From assembly GCA_039931775.1 (NCBI GenBank), contig JBDTRG010000129.1:62001-126000 (forward strand): DNA of 64,000 bases, read 5' to 3'. This stretch comes from CAIWHR01 sp039931775. Lineage in GTDB: Bacteria > Pseudomonadota > Gammaproteobacteria > Burkholderiales > Casimicrobiaceae. Position numbers and translations under genes: made by a program. Below, one piece after another: positions 24,009 to 33,670 of the stretch. How positions within the stretch are numbered: position 1 is the first letter of the stretch; every line of letters starts with the position of its first letter. The notes beneath the pieces are model-generated. The model worked only from the letters and a program-made list of their open reading frames with translations. It made no database searches and was not told the origin of the DNA.

Positions 24009-25916
24009 ATGGAATCGAGTTCACTGATCCTGGTTGTACCCCCGATCCTGCATCCAGTTATGCCACCGCTGGGTGCCAACTTGTTGGCGCCGGGGTGCGT
24101 GATGGCAGGAATTGCGACGCAGGTCGTCGAGGCGAACGTTTCGTTCGCGGGACGTATCGGTTTCGAGCTCGCCGGGCGATTTGCCGCATCTCCGCCGCAC
24201 CGACTGCTCGGCGAAGCAGTCTTCATGGCGGCGGCATTTCCCGAGCGGGCCGGCGAGCATGCCGCCGTCCTGGCACGTCTGCGTTTCGCCAAGGGCCCCG
24301 GCACGGTCGCCATACGCTGGCAGGCGGCGCCCCTGGAGGAGGAAGCCATCCTGCGCTGTCTCGCTGCAATCCCGGGTTTCATAGCAGAAACTGCCCGCGA
24401 TATCGTCGCCGCCGGACCCCGGATTGTCGGCTTCAGCAGCATGGGACAACAGACTATGGCGAGCATCGCGCTGGCGCGCGAGATCAAACGCCTGGACCCG
24501 TCCATCGTCACCGTGATCGGCGGTTCGAATGCCACGGCCCCGATGGGCGCTGGGATCCTGGCGAGTACGTCTGCGCTCGATTATGCGTTTTCCGGCGAAG
24601 CCGATATCGAATTTCCAAAATTTTGCCGTGCGTATCTCGATCGCGGCGAACTACCCATCGCCAGGGTCATCCACTGCAGCCCCATTCACGACATGGATAG
24701 CCTGCCGGAACCGAACTACGACGCCTATTTTGCAGCCTTGGCACCGCTGCGCGACCGCGATGCCATCGCACGCCAAGCGCCGGATAGCCTGATGTTCGAA
24801 TCCTCACGCGGTTGCTGGTGGGGTGACAAGCACCTCTGCAAATTCTGCGGGTATATTCCACCGACAGTCGGCAAATATCGCATGCGCTCGCCCGAGAAAA
24901 TCGTCGAGGCGATTCAATCCCTGGTGAAGCGTTACGGGATCAGGCACATTCGCGCAAGCGATGCGATCATGCCGGCTCAGTTTCCGAAGACGGTGCTGCC
25001 GATGCTGATCGAACGCGGAATTGAATGCACGCTCGCTTATGAAATAAAGTCCAATCACCGAGAAGAAGATCTCGACACCTGCGCGCTTGCCGGTATCAAT
25101 GAGTTGCAACCCGGGATCGAATCTTTATCGAGTCATGTGTTGACTCTGATGGACAAAGGCGTATCCGCACTCGACAACGTCCGCCTTCTGCGCAACGCGC
25201 GTTCTCGTTCCATTGCAGTCATCTGGAATTTCCTTACTGCGATTCCAGGTGAAACCAGTGCCGATTACCGTGCGATGTGCGAACTTATCCCATTGATCGC
25301 GCACCTTCCAGCGCCTGTCCGTTGGGGGCCGATTCATGTATCGCGTTACAGTCCTTATCAACAGGACCCGAAGCGCTACGGCATTTCGAATCTGCAGCCC
25401 ATGCCACCGTACATCGAACTGTTCGGCGAACAGGCGGATCAAGTATGTAGCAACTTCGATTCCGATTACACGACGGAAGCCTTGCAAGACCAGCCGCTAC
25501 TCGCGAAGTTCGAGCATGTCATCGGTAAGTGGACCGATGTCTGGCAGTTTGGCGAAACACCACCCAGCCTGGAGCTGCATCCGCTCGACGCGACCTGGGC
25601 ATTGATCAAGGATACGCGCGAGATCGCTCCGCAGCCCTGGCGATTGCTCGATCAGGCGGCGCGCGCAGCGCTGGTTGCCGTGCGCGAGCCGGTCCGCGAG
25701 GACTTGCTCGACGATGGGGCGCGTGACCAACTACCGATGCTGGTCGAGGCGCTACTGGTTGCGTCCTACGAAGGCCGGTTCATGTCGCTAGTCACTGAGC
25801 CGGTCTTAGGTAGGGATCTCGTTCAGCAGCGGAAGCGACAACAACAGCGCATGTTCGCGGGCCAGTTGGATGCTGCGGTTGCGGCAGGCACCATTGCCGA
25901 AGCAAGTTCCGCGTGA
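24009..25916 (+). CDS. RiPP maturation radical SAM protein (rSAM_ocin_1-like), B12-binding type
   Basis: 635 residues. The N-terminus (VVPPILHPVMPPLGANLLAP) and the following 200 residues look like a cobalamin-binding-type domain. The radical SAM site is SRGCWWGDKHLCKFCG with C269, C277 and C280, the CX7CX2C arrangement seen in the RiPP maturation radical SAM protein 1 family. AAGGAG lies about eight bases before ATG 24009, fixing the start. It differs from the radical SAM enzyme at 13590. No intact precursor is seen beside it, only the leader-like stretch upstream. Confidence 0.85.
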   Translation: MESSSLILVVPPILHPVMPPLGANLLAPGCVMAGIATQVVEANVSFAGRIGFELAGRFAASPPHRLLGEAVFMAAAFPERAGEHAAVLARLRFAKGPGTVAIRWQAAPLEEEAILRCLAAIPGFIAETARDIVAAGPRIVGFSSMGQQTMASIALAREIKRLDPSIVTVIGGSNATAPMGAGILASTSALDYAFSGEADIEFPKFCRAYLDRGELPIARVIHCSPIHDMDSLPEPNYDAYFAALAPLRDRDAIARQAPDSLMFESSRGCWWGDKHLCKFCGYIPPTVGKYRMRSPEKIVEAIQSLVKRYGIRHIRASDAIMPAQFPKTVLPMLIERGIECTLAYEIKSNHREEDLDTCALAGINELQPGIESLSSHVLTLMDKGVSALDNVRLLRNARSRSIAVIWNFLTAIPGETSADYRAMCELIPLIAHLPAPVRWGPIHVSRYSPYQQDPKRYGISNLQPMPPYIELFGEQADQVCSNFDSDYTTEALQDQPLLAKFEHVIGKWTDVWQFGETPPSLELHPLDATWALIKDTREIAPQPWRLLDQAARAALVAVREPVREDLLDDGARDQLPMLVEALLVASYEGRFMSLVTEPVLGRDLVQQRKRQQQRMFAGQLDAAVAAGTIAEASSA

Positions 25917-26572
25917 GCGCGGCGAAGTCACCCGCGCGAATGGCGATGAGTGCCTGGGTGTCGCTGCGCATTCAGATTTGCGCGCTCATGCGTGGTCGGA
26001 TGCACGCCGCCGAGAAACTTCAGGATCGAGAGCCGCTCGGATCACGACCTTGATCGCTCCGGTAACCACCCGCAACCTTGGACCTGCCACGCTACGTGTT
26101 GCACAGATGGCCACGTCAAACAAGAGGAGTCGGGCTTGATTACCTGCAACACCTTTCCCGGGGCCCGCAAGGAGATGCGTTCCCGCAAAAGCAAGGTGCT
26201 TCCGTCACGGGTTTAGGCCTTGGCTTGCACTTGCAATTTGGCGGACAGGTATGTCAGTTTCAGGGCAGCAGGTGAGGATGTGGATTGAGCGCGGAATCGA
26301 AGCGGTGAGGCAGCCAAGCACCCGGACGGATGCCAAATGCCGAGTCACGGTCCGCACGCACTGCACACTGTCCGCTCGTTGCCAGATTGCAATCCGTGTG
26401 CGCTGGCGAGGCTTTCGGCAAGGACGGGCTTCGGCCCGTCGTGGCCAACAACCGAGCGGTTGACCCGCACGGCCAAACCACCAATACTGAGACGCGCGAG
26501 ATTTCGAATGTCTTTCCGTCCGGCCGCCACGAAATGGCTGGAGGCTGGCATGCCAGGGAGGAGGTTGAGTCG
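25917..26572. other. Long intergenic region before the RND operon
   Basis: 656 bases. Several open frames cross it on both strands but none has a recognisable product or a good ribosome site. It contains the UUCG hairpin at 26423-26440 and ends with the strong GGGAGGAGG site of the RND adaptor gene. The promoter of the pump operon should lie here. Confidence 0.5.
26423..26440 (+). terminator. Stable GACGGGC-TTCG-GCCCGTC hairpin
   Basis: A perfect 7-bp GC-rich stem closed by a UUCG tetraloop. No U-run follows, so it is not a standard intrinsic terminator; it may end the radical SAM transcript or stabilise the leader of the pump mRNA. Confidence 0.35.
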
Positions 26573-27676
26573 ATGAACGGGCTGTCTTCGATGGCCGCAA
26601 GACAGCTCCTCGTCCTGTCCTGCTTGGTCTGCGCGGGTTGCAGCGACAAGCCGCAGGCAATTCCGCAGGCGCGGCTGGTCAATGTCGTACGCGTGTCCTT
26701 CGGCAGTACCGGCAGCGATGTTGCCTACTCGGGAGAAGTACGTCCCCGCTACGAGATCAATCTGAGCTTTCGCGTGACCGGCAAGATCGTTGCGCGCAAC
26801 GTGGAAGTCGGCAGCCTAGTAAAGAGAGGCGACGTCCTGACGCGACTCGACCCGGAAGACCTTCAACTGAACGCCCGCAGTGCACAATCCCAAGTGGCGG
26901 CGGCCACGTCCGAATACGAGCAAAGCAAGGCCGAACTCGGGTCCTATGCCGATTTGTACAAGAAGCAATTCATCGGCAAGGTGGAGTTCGACCGGCGCAA
27001 GAGCGCATATGACGTGGCCAACGCAAGATTGGAGCAGGCGAAGGCGCAACTTGTAGTCACCACGAATCAGGCCGGCTATACGACACTCGCCGCCGATCAC
27101 GCGGGCGTGGTCACGGCAATCCTGGTCGAGGTCGGCCAGGTGGTCGCGGCCGGCCAAACCGTCATGAAGCTGGCGCGCACCGATTATCGCGAGATTGTCA
27201 TTAGCGTTCCCGAAAATCGCCTGTCCGAATTAAGCGCTACAACCGAAATCGCCATTTCGCTGTGGACGGATCCGTCGAGGATGTACCGCGGAAGGGTCCG
27301 GGAGGTCAGTCCGTCCGCCGATCCGGTTACGCGCACGTATGCCGTCAGGATCAGCGTGCTCGATGCCGATCCGGCGATGAAGCTTGGCATGACCGCCAAC
27401 GTCCACCTGAAGGGCGGTCAGCGCACTCGCGCTGTCATGCTGCCCGCAACTTCCTTGTTTCAGGATGGCGGACGTGCCGCAGTCTGGGTGGTCGACACGG
27501 CGAGCAGCCAGGTGAAGCTGCTACCGGTCGATGTTGGCCAATATGTGAATGACAAGGTGGTCGTGCTGTCCGGGCTCAGCGAAGGCGAAATGGTTGTGCT
27601 TGCCGGAGTGCACAAGCTGTTCGCCGGTGAGAAGGTCCGCGTGCACGAGGAGCCGGTCAAAGGGGCGGTGAAGTGA
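26573..27676 (+). CDS. RND efflux periplasmic adaptor, lipoprotein (membrane fusion protein)
   Basis: 367 residues. Lipoprotein signal with lipobox LVCAGC, then the half-lipoyl motif (LSFRVTGKIVARNVEVG), an alpha-helical hairpin (about 100-150), the second lipoyl half (TLAADHAGVVTAILVEVGQ) and the beta-barrel and C-terminal domains. It links an inner-membrane RND pump to an outer-membrane channel. Start ATG 26573 is preceded by GGGAGGAGG. Its stop overlaps the pump start. No outer-membrane TolC-type gene is nearby, so that part is probably encoded elsewhere. Confidence 0.9.
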   Translation: MNGLSSMAARQLLVLSCLVCAGCSDKPQAIPQARLVNVVRVSFGSTGSDVAYSGEVRPRYEINLSFRVTGKIVARNVEVGSLVKRGDVLTRLDPEDLQLNARSAQSQVAAATSEYEQSKAELGSYADLYKKQFIGKVEFDRRKSAYDVANARLEQAKAQLVVTTNQAGYTTLAADHAGVVTAILVEVGQVVAAGQTVMKLARTDYREIVISVPENRLSELSATTEIAISLWTDPSRMYRGRVREVSPSADPVTRTYAVRISVLDADPAMKLGMTANVHLKGGQRTRAVMLPATSLFQDGGRAAVWVVDTASSQVKLLPVDVGQYVNDKVVVLSGLSEGEMVVLAGVHKLFAGEKVRVHEEPVKGAVK

Positions 27677-30600
27677 AGCGTTTCAATTTGTCCGAGTGGG
27701 CATTGGAGCACCAATCGCTGGTGCTCTTTTTCATGCTTGCGCTGTTCGCGGCGGGATTGGTTTCCTATTTCAGGCTCGGGCAGGCGGAGGATCCCGAATT
27801 TACGTTCAAGGTCATGGTGATCAGGGCGATCTGGCCGGGCGCATCGCCGTCGGAGATGGTGCAGCAGGTCACGGAGCGGCTGGAGAAGAAGCTGCAGGAG
27901 ACGCCGTATCTCGACAACGTGCGTTCGTTCACCAGTTCAAGCGAAACCACGATCTTCGTGACGCTCAAGGATTCGACACCGCCGAAGGACGTCGCGGGCG
28001 TGTGGTACCAGGTCAGGAAAAAACTTGGCGACATCCGCTTTACGCTGCCGGAAGGCACCCTTGGCCCGTTTTTCAACGACGAATTCGGTGACGTATTCGG
28101 GAACATCTACGCCTTCACCGGGGACGGCTATACGTACGCGGAACTGAAAGATTACGTCGAGGATGTCCGCAAGGAGATCCTGCGCGTACCGGCCGTAGCG
28201 AAAGCCGAGATCATCGGCGACCAGGATCAAAGGATCTACATCGAGACCTCCCATAGAAAATTGGCTACGCTCGGCATTGATCCGCACGCCATCTTCAATG
28301 TCTTGCGCGAACAAAACGCGATGACGCCCGCCGGTTCGATCGATACCCGCTCAGACCGGATCGTCTTGCGCATTTCCGGCGGCTTCGATTCGGTCGAGAG
28401 CATCCGCGAGATCGGGATCCAGGCCAACGGGCGGTTGTTCCGACTCGGCGATATCGCGCGCGTCTATCGCAGCTACGTTGATCCGCCATTGCAGAAAGTG
28501 CGCTACATGGGAGAGGACGCAATCGCGCTGGCCGTGTCGATGGCGAAGGGCGGCGATATACTGCGGCTCGGGCGCGACCTTGACCAGGCCTTTGCGCGCG
28601 TCAAGCGCGACCTGCCGGTCGGCATCGAGGTGCACCAATATGCGAGCGAGCCGGAGGTCGTCAGGCGGTCGGTCGACGAATTCATGAGGACGCTCCTCGA
28701 AGCTGTCGTGATCGTGCTTGCGGTCAGTTTCTTCAGCCTCGGCTTCCGCTCCGGCCTGGTGGTGGCTCTATCCATTCCGTTGGTTCTGGCCGTTACCTTC
28801 ATGATGATGAAGCTGTCCGGAATCGACCTGCAGCGCATCTCGCTGGGCGCACTGATCATCGCACTCGGTCTGCTGGTGGACGACGCCATTATCTCGGTGG
28901 AATCGATGTCCACCAAGATGGAGCAGGGAATGGAGCGGGCGAAGGCCGCCGGCTTCGCCTATACCTCGACTGCGTTCCCGATGCTCACCGGCACCCTGAT
29001 CACCGCCGCTGCGTTCACCCCGGTCGGATTTGCCCGGTCGGCCGCGGGCGAATACACGTATTCAATTTTCGCGGTGGTGACTATCGCCCTGGTCGCGTCA
29101 TGGGCGGCGGCGGTCCTGTTCACGCCCTATCTCGGGTACAAGCTGCTGCCCGACTTTACGCACGATGCACCGCCTCCCTCCCTGTTCCGGCGGTTCGTCC
29201 ACGCGCCACTGCGTCGATGGATTCCGCGCCTGATTCCGGCGCCGGCACCTCCCCGTCACGGCGACGTCTACGACGGCCCGTTCTACCGGCGCTTTCGGGA
29301 ACTGGTGGGTTGGTGCGTCACTTACCGCAAGACCGTAATCCTGATCACGGTCGCCGTATTTGCATTCTCGATCTTCGGCTTTCGCTTCGTTGAGAACCAG
29401 TTCTTTCCATCATCGAACCGCCCCGAATTGATCGTGGACCTTTGGTCGCCGCAGGGCGCTTCGTTCCAGGCTAGCGAGATGCAAGTCAAGCGCATGGAAG
29501 AAAGGCTCAATGGCGACGAGAACATTATCAACTATGTTGCCTACGTTGGCACCGGTAGTCCACGCTTCTATCTTCCGCTGGACCAGGAGCTCGGACATCC
29601 GAACTTCGCGCAGATTGTGATCGTCACGAAGAACAACAAAGCGCGCGAACTGCTGTACGACAAGATAAATCGCGTTCTCGAGACAGACTTCACCTTGCTG
29701 CGCGGGCGCGTGAACCGGCTGGAGAACGGTCCGCCCGTGGGTTACCCGATACAGTTCCGGGTGATCGGCAACGACATACCGACGGTGCGCAAGATCGCGG
29801 TCGAAGTTGCGTCCATCGTGCGCGCCAATCCGAATACCCGGAATGTACACCTCGACTGGAACGAGCAGGTCAAGAGCGTCCGGCTCGAAATCGACCAGAA
29901 CAAGGCACGCGCCATCGGCGTGAACTCGCAAGGCCTGGCGACGGTGCTCAACTCGGTCCTGACCGGCTTCAGCATCACCCAGTATCGCGAGCAGGACAAG
30001 CTGATCGAAGTCGTTGCGCGTGGCGAATCCGGCGAGCGGCTCGATCCCGGCAAGCTGTCCGAGATCAACGTGCCGACGCAATCCGGAAAATGGATTCCCC
30101 TGGCGCAGATCGCGACGATGAAGTACGGTTTCGAGGAAGGCATCATCTGGCGCCGCAACCGGCAACCAATCGTCACGGTGCGCGCCGACGCCCGGGGTGA
30201 CGTACAGGCGCCGGTGATATCCAAGCAGATCGAACCGCAGCTCGACGCGCTGCGTTCGCAACTGCCGGAGTACTACCGCATCGAGATGGCCGGGGCCATC
30301 GAAGAGAGCGCCAAAGGTGTGAATTCGATAGTCGCCGTGATACCGCTCATGCTGATAATGGTGCTCACGCTTCTGATGATCCAGTTGCAGAGCTTCCAGA
30401 AGACCTTCATGGTGCTGCTGACCTCGCCGCTCGGGTTGATCGGCGTGGCCATCATCCTCCTCACTTGGAACGTGCCGTTCGGCTTCGTCGCGAATCTGGG
30501 CGTCATCGCTCTGTTCGGCATGATCATGCGCAACTCTGTAATTCTGGTCGATCAGATCGAACAGGACGTCAAGGCGGGGCATTCGCAATGGGATGCGATT

Positions 30601-30828
30601 GTCGGGGCGACGGTGCGGCGGTTCCGGCCGATCGTACTGACGGCGCTTGCCGCCGTACTGGCGATGATCCCGTTGTCGCGCAGCAGCTTCTGGGGACCGA
30701 TGGCCGTCGCGATCATGGGCGGGCTCATTTCCGCGACCATTCTTACGCTGCTGTTCGTGCCCGCACTTTATGCAGCCTGGTTCCGTGTCAGGAAGCCGGT
30801 GCCGGATCTGCCGCACAACACGGCGTGA
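27673..30828 (+). CDS. RND family efflux transporter, inner-membrane pump (AcrB/HAE1-like)
   Basis: 1051 residues with the two-fold RND layout: TM1 after a short N-terminus, a large periplasmic loop, TM2-6 from about 340, TM7 near 555, a second loop and TM8-12 at the end. The proton-relay Asp pair is visible as LLVDDAII in TM4. GTG start overlaps the adaptor stop (GTGA), so coupled translation is likely. The substrate cannot be told; the RiPP or NRPS product or a hydrophobic toxin are all possible. Confidence 0.93.
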   Translation: MKRFNLSEWALEHQSLVLFFMLALFAAGLVSYFRLGQAEDPEFTFKVMVIRAIWPGASPSEMVQQVTERLEKKLQETPYLDNVRSFTSSSETTIFVTLKDSTPPKDVAGVWYQVRKKLGDIRFTLPEGTLGPFFNDEFGDVFGNIYAFTGDGYTYAELKDYVEDVRKEILRVPAVAKAEIIGDQDQRIYIETSHRKLATLGIDPHAIFNVLREQNAMTPAGSIDTRSDRIVLRISGGFDSVESIREIGIQANGRLFRLGDIARVYRSYVDPPLQKVRYMGEDAIALAVSMAKGGDILRLGRDLDQAFARVKRDLPVGIEVHQYASEPEVVRRSVDEFMRTLLEAVVIVLAVSFFSLGFRSGLVVALSIPLVLAVTFMMMKLSGIDLQRISLGALIIALGLLVDDAIISVESMSTKMEQGMERAKAAGFAYTSTAFPMLTGTLITAAAFTPVGFARSAAGEYTYSIFAVVTIALVASWAAAVLFTPYLGYKLLPDFTHDAPPPSLFRRFVHAPLRRWIPRLIPAPAPPRHGDVYDGPFYRRFRELVGWCVTYRKTVILITVAVFAFSIFGFRFVENQFFPSSNRPELIVDLWSPQGASFQASEMQVKRMEERLNGDENIINYVAYVGTGSPRFYLPLDQELGHPNFAQIVIVTKNNKARELLYDKINRVLETDFTLLRGRVNRLENGPPVGYPIQFRVIGNDIPTVRKIAVEVASIVRANPNTRNVHLDWNEQVKSVRLEIDQNKARAIGVNSQGLATVLNSVLTGFSITQYREQDKLIEVVARGESGERLDPGKLSEINVPTQSGKWIPLAQIATMKYGFEEGIIWRRNRQPIVTVRADARGDVQAPVISKQIEPQLDALRSQLPEYYRIEMAGAIEESAKGVNSIVAVIPLMLIMVLTLLMIQLQSFQKTFMVLLTSPLGLIGVAIILLTWNVPFGFVANLGVIALFGMIMRNSVILVDQIEQDVKAGHSQWDAIVGATVRRFRPIVLTALAAVLAMIPLSRSSFWGPMAVAIMGGLISATILTLLFVPALYAAWFRVRKPVPDLPHNTA

Positions 30829-30965
30829 GGCCAATCGTCGTCGATGCGCTGGTCTTCAATATCGATACTCTTGTTCTTTGCGCGAACCATATTGCGGCCG
30901 ATGCGGAACATTGTTTCTCTTCGTCGTTACGCAGCCAGAGATTTGCAACGAAGGAGATAGGGGCG

Positions 30966-33491
30966 ATGAACGGACTGACTTCGACGATGGTACGACGACT
31001 CCTCGTTCTCGCATGCATGGTATGCGTCGGCTGCACTCAACAGCCCAAACCCGGAACAGTCCTCGACGAAGCCAAACAGGTCGGGCGCGATGTGGCCTCT
31101 TTTCCCCACGCCAGTGAGGACTACTTTCACGATATGGACGGCGGCGTGGCACTCACGCTCGAGGAGATCAAGGGGCGCAATATGTGGCTCGTCTGGAGCG
31201 GCGGCAACGACCGATTCTGGAACACCATAACCGACTACACGTTCGGTGCGGTCGATCTGCTGAAGATCATCAGTTCGCACCCCAGCCTGGGTCATTCGCG
31301 AGCCAACCGCTGGAGCTATTTCGGCCTCGTCAACGAACCCTGCTTCGAGACCGTGCCCGGACCCAACAAGATGCGCCGGAACTTGTGGCTGGACGTGCGC
31401 AGCCAGGACTGCCCGGCAGACCCGTTCGAAGACGAAGCCAAGTACCCCGGTGTGGCGATCGGCGCGCGTGGCAAGCCTCTGGGCGACGGCACGACCTTGC
31501 CCGTAGGCTCGTTCTATGGCTACGCCACCGGAATCGTCGGCTTGCGCCTGTTTCCGAACCCGGCCTTCGACGAGAAAGCGGCCACGGCCTGGGACGCCGA
31601 GAAGTATTACACCGACCCCACGTACTACAACCGCAAGGACTTGGTCCGGCCGTACCGGGTCGGCATGTCGTGCGGCTTTTGCCATGTCGGCCTCAGTCCG
31701 GTAAATCCGCCCGCCGATCCGGCGCATCCCGAGTTCGCCAACCTCAGCTCCTCGGTCGGAGCGCAGTACATGTGGGTGGATCGCCTCTTCATCTTCAACT
31801 CCAACAAGCCGGAGGGTCAGAAGAACTTCATGTACCAGCTCGCCCATACTTACCGGCCGGGCACCATGGATACCTCGCTGGTCTCGACCGACAACATCAA
31901 TAACCCTCGCAACATGAATGCGGTCTACGACTTCGTAGCGCGCATGGATATGGCCAAACGGCTCGGTCAGGAAAAGCTTGCCGGCGGCGAACTCGACAAC
32001 AGGCAATTCAACGACTTCGTCGGCAGCGGACCGCTGCTCGACTACTATTACAAGTCCGACTCATTTGTCCGCACGCCCCATGTGCTGAAGGATGGCGCGG
32101 ATTCGGTGGGCCTGCTTGGGGCGCTCAATCGGGTCTACCTCAACATCGGCGTGTTCAGCGAGGAGTGGCTCCTGCATTTCAACCCGGTGGTCGGCGGCAA
32201 AACGGTCACGCCGATCCCCATCGCGACCGCGCAGAAGAATTCGACCTACTGGCAGGCGACCGAAGCCGGCACGCCGAACACGGCCCTCTTTTTCCTCAAG
32301 GCCGCGCAGCCCGATCGGCTCAAGGATGCGCCGGGCGGAGACAGGTACCTGAGCACCGATGCGACCACGCTCGAGCGCGGCAAGGTCGCGTTCGCCGACA
32401 CCTGTGCCCGCTGCCATTCGAGCAAGCGGCCGCCGCCCAATCCCGAGCTGAAGCTCGATCCGGTCGCCTGCCAGGGGCCGGGCTACCTGGACTGCTTCAA
32501 GCGGTACTGGAAGTGGACCCAAACCGACGACTACAAGGCGCAGATGCGAAAAATCGTGAAGGCGCCGGACTTCCTGCAGGGAAACTACCTTTCCAGCGAC
32601 GCGCGCATCCCGGCAACACTGTTGCGCACGAATGTCTGCAGTCCGTTGGCGACCAACGCGATCGCCGGCAACATCTGGGACAACTTCTCGTCGCAGAGCT
32701 ACAAGCAGTTGCCCTCCGTCGGCACGGTCACGTTGAGCGACCCGTTCACCGGCGTGCCCATGCCGTACGCGATGCCGGCCGGAGGAAGAGGCTATACGCG
32801 GGTGCCGTCGCTGATCAGCATCTGGTCGACCGCTCCGTTCCTGCTCAATAACACCGTCGGCCCCTTCGACCAGGACCCCTCGGTCGAAAGCAGGATGAAG
32901 GTGTTCGACGCCTCGATTGTGCAGCTGCTGTGGCCGCTACGGCGCGACCACGACGCGATCCTGGGCGACAAGATTCTGGGCACAATCGATCGCACGACCC
33001 AGCGTAGCGAAGTGGTCATCCCGGTCGGCTTTGTTCCGGCGGCGCTGCTGCCGCTTCAGGGGACGATGCACCGCTGGTTTCCATGGCTCGTCGGAGAGGG
33101 TGGCGACATCGTGCTCGGACCGATTCCGCAGGGTGTGCCCGTCGCCCTGCTGGCCAACCTCAAGTTGCGTGCCGAGACCGACAGCCTGCAGGCCAAGGGC
33201 GCACACGTGCTCGAAATCGGCGAACTCTTACTGAAGCTAAAAGCCGATCTCGCGACCGCCCCGGCCCACGCCAGCGACAGCGACCTGCGCGAGCGGTTCG
33301 TGAACCTCAGGAAACCGATGCTGACCCTGAGCAAGTGCCCGGACTTCGTCGTCAACCGCGGCCACTACTTCGGCACCCGTGAATTCAACCAGCAGGCGGG
33401 CTTGAGCGCGGATGAGCAGGCGTTCGGCCGCGACCCGGAACTAAGCGACGAAGACAAGCGGGCGCTCATCGAGTTCCTGAAGACGTTCTGA
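30966..33491 (+). CDS. Lipoprotein diheme cytochrome c
   Basis: 841 residues. Lipoprotein signal (lipobox MVCVGC) and two c-type heme sites, CGFCH (about 236-240) and CARCH (about 480-484). The size and arrangement resemble large cytochrome c proteins that take electrons from periplasmic dehydrogenases. AAGGAG precedes ATG 30966. The signal peptide is similar to that of the RND adaptor (15 of 23 positions). The remnant of a GMC oxidoreductase follows directly, which would be the expected electron donor, so this cytochrome may have lost its partner. Confidence 0.85.
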   Translation: MNGLTSTMVRRLLVLACMVCVGCTQQPKPGTVLDEAKQVGRDVASFPHASEDYFHDMDGGVALTLEEIKGRNMWLVWSGGNDRFWNTITDYTFGAVDLLKIISSHPSLGHSRANRWSYFGLVNEPCFETVPGPNKMRRNLWLDVRSQDCPADPFEDEAKYPGVAIGARGKPLGDGTTLPVGSFYGYATGIVGLRLFPNPAFDEKAATAWDAEKYYTDPTYYNRKDLVRPYRVGMSCGFCHVGLSPVNPPADPAHPEFANLSSSVGAQYMWVDRLFIFNSNKPEGQKNFMYQLAHTYRPGTMDTSLVSTDNINNPRNMNAVYDFVARMDMAKRLGQEKLAGGELDNRQFNDFVGSGPLLDYYYKSDSFVRTPHVLKDGADSVGLLGALNRVYLNIGVFSEEWLLHFNPVVGGKTVTPIPIATAQKNSTYWQATEAGTPNTALFFLKAAQPDRLKDAPGGDRYLSTDATTLERGKVAFADTCARCHSSKRPPPNPELKLDPVACQGPGYLDCFKRYWKWTQTDDYKAQMRKIVKAPDFLQGNYLSSDARIPATLLRTNVCSPLATNAIAGNIWDNFSSQSYKQLPSVGTVTLSDPFTGVPMPYAMPAGGRGYTRVPSLISIWSTAPFLLNNTVGPFDQDPSVESRMKVFDASIVQLLWPLRRDHDAILGDKILGTIDRTTQRSEVVIPVGFVPAALLPLQGTMHRWFPWLVGEGGDIVLGPIPQGVPVALLANLKLRAETDSLQAKGAHVLEIGELLLKLKADLATAPAHASDSDLRERFVNLRKPMLTLSKCPDFVVNRGHYFGTREFNQQAGLSADEQAFGRDPELSDEDKRALIEFLKTF

Positions 33492-33512
33492 TCGCTGACG
33501 CGGGCAACGCAG

Positions 33513-33602
33513 GCATTTGCACCCATTGCAGACGTCGAAGGGGACAAATGGGAGAAGGTCATCGCGGGCTCCGGCGCCGGAGGCGCCACGCTGGCGGCCC
33601 AT
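33513..33602 (+). pseudogene. Remnant of a GMC-type FAD oxidoreductase N-terminus
   Basis: In the gap between the cytochrome and the OYE gene, one frame reads ADVEGDKWEKVIAGSGAGGA followed by TLAAH: the GxGxxG FAD fold at the start of GMC (choline/glucose dehydrogenase-like) enzymes. It has no good start and loses homology after about 30 residues. Cytochrome c plus GMC oxidoreductase is a common gene pair, so this is probably what remains after a deletion that brought the OYE gene close. Confidence 0.6.
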
Positions 33603-33670
33603 CACAGCGCAAGCGCGCGCGGCCGGGCGGGCCCCGCGACGCAAGAATCGCCTTGGAAAGGTAGGCTGAC

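Noticed and set aside
25913..26053. 46-residue frame overlapping the radical SAM stop (GTGA)
   Set aside because: The overlap looks operon-like, but the peptide has no leader motif or similarity I can see; could be chance.
26573..30828. RND pump as dedicated exporter of the RiPP
   Set aside because: It follows the region but is separated by over 650 bases, and RND pumps are common; no sequence evidence links it to the peptides.
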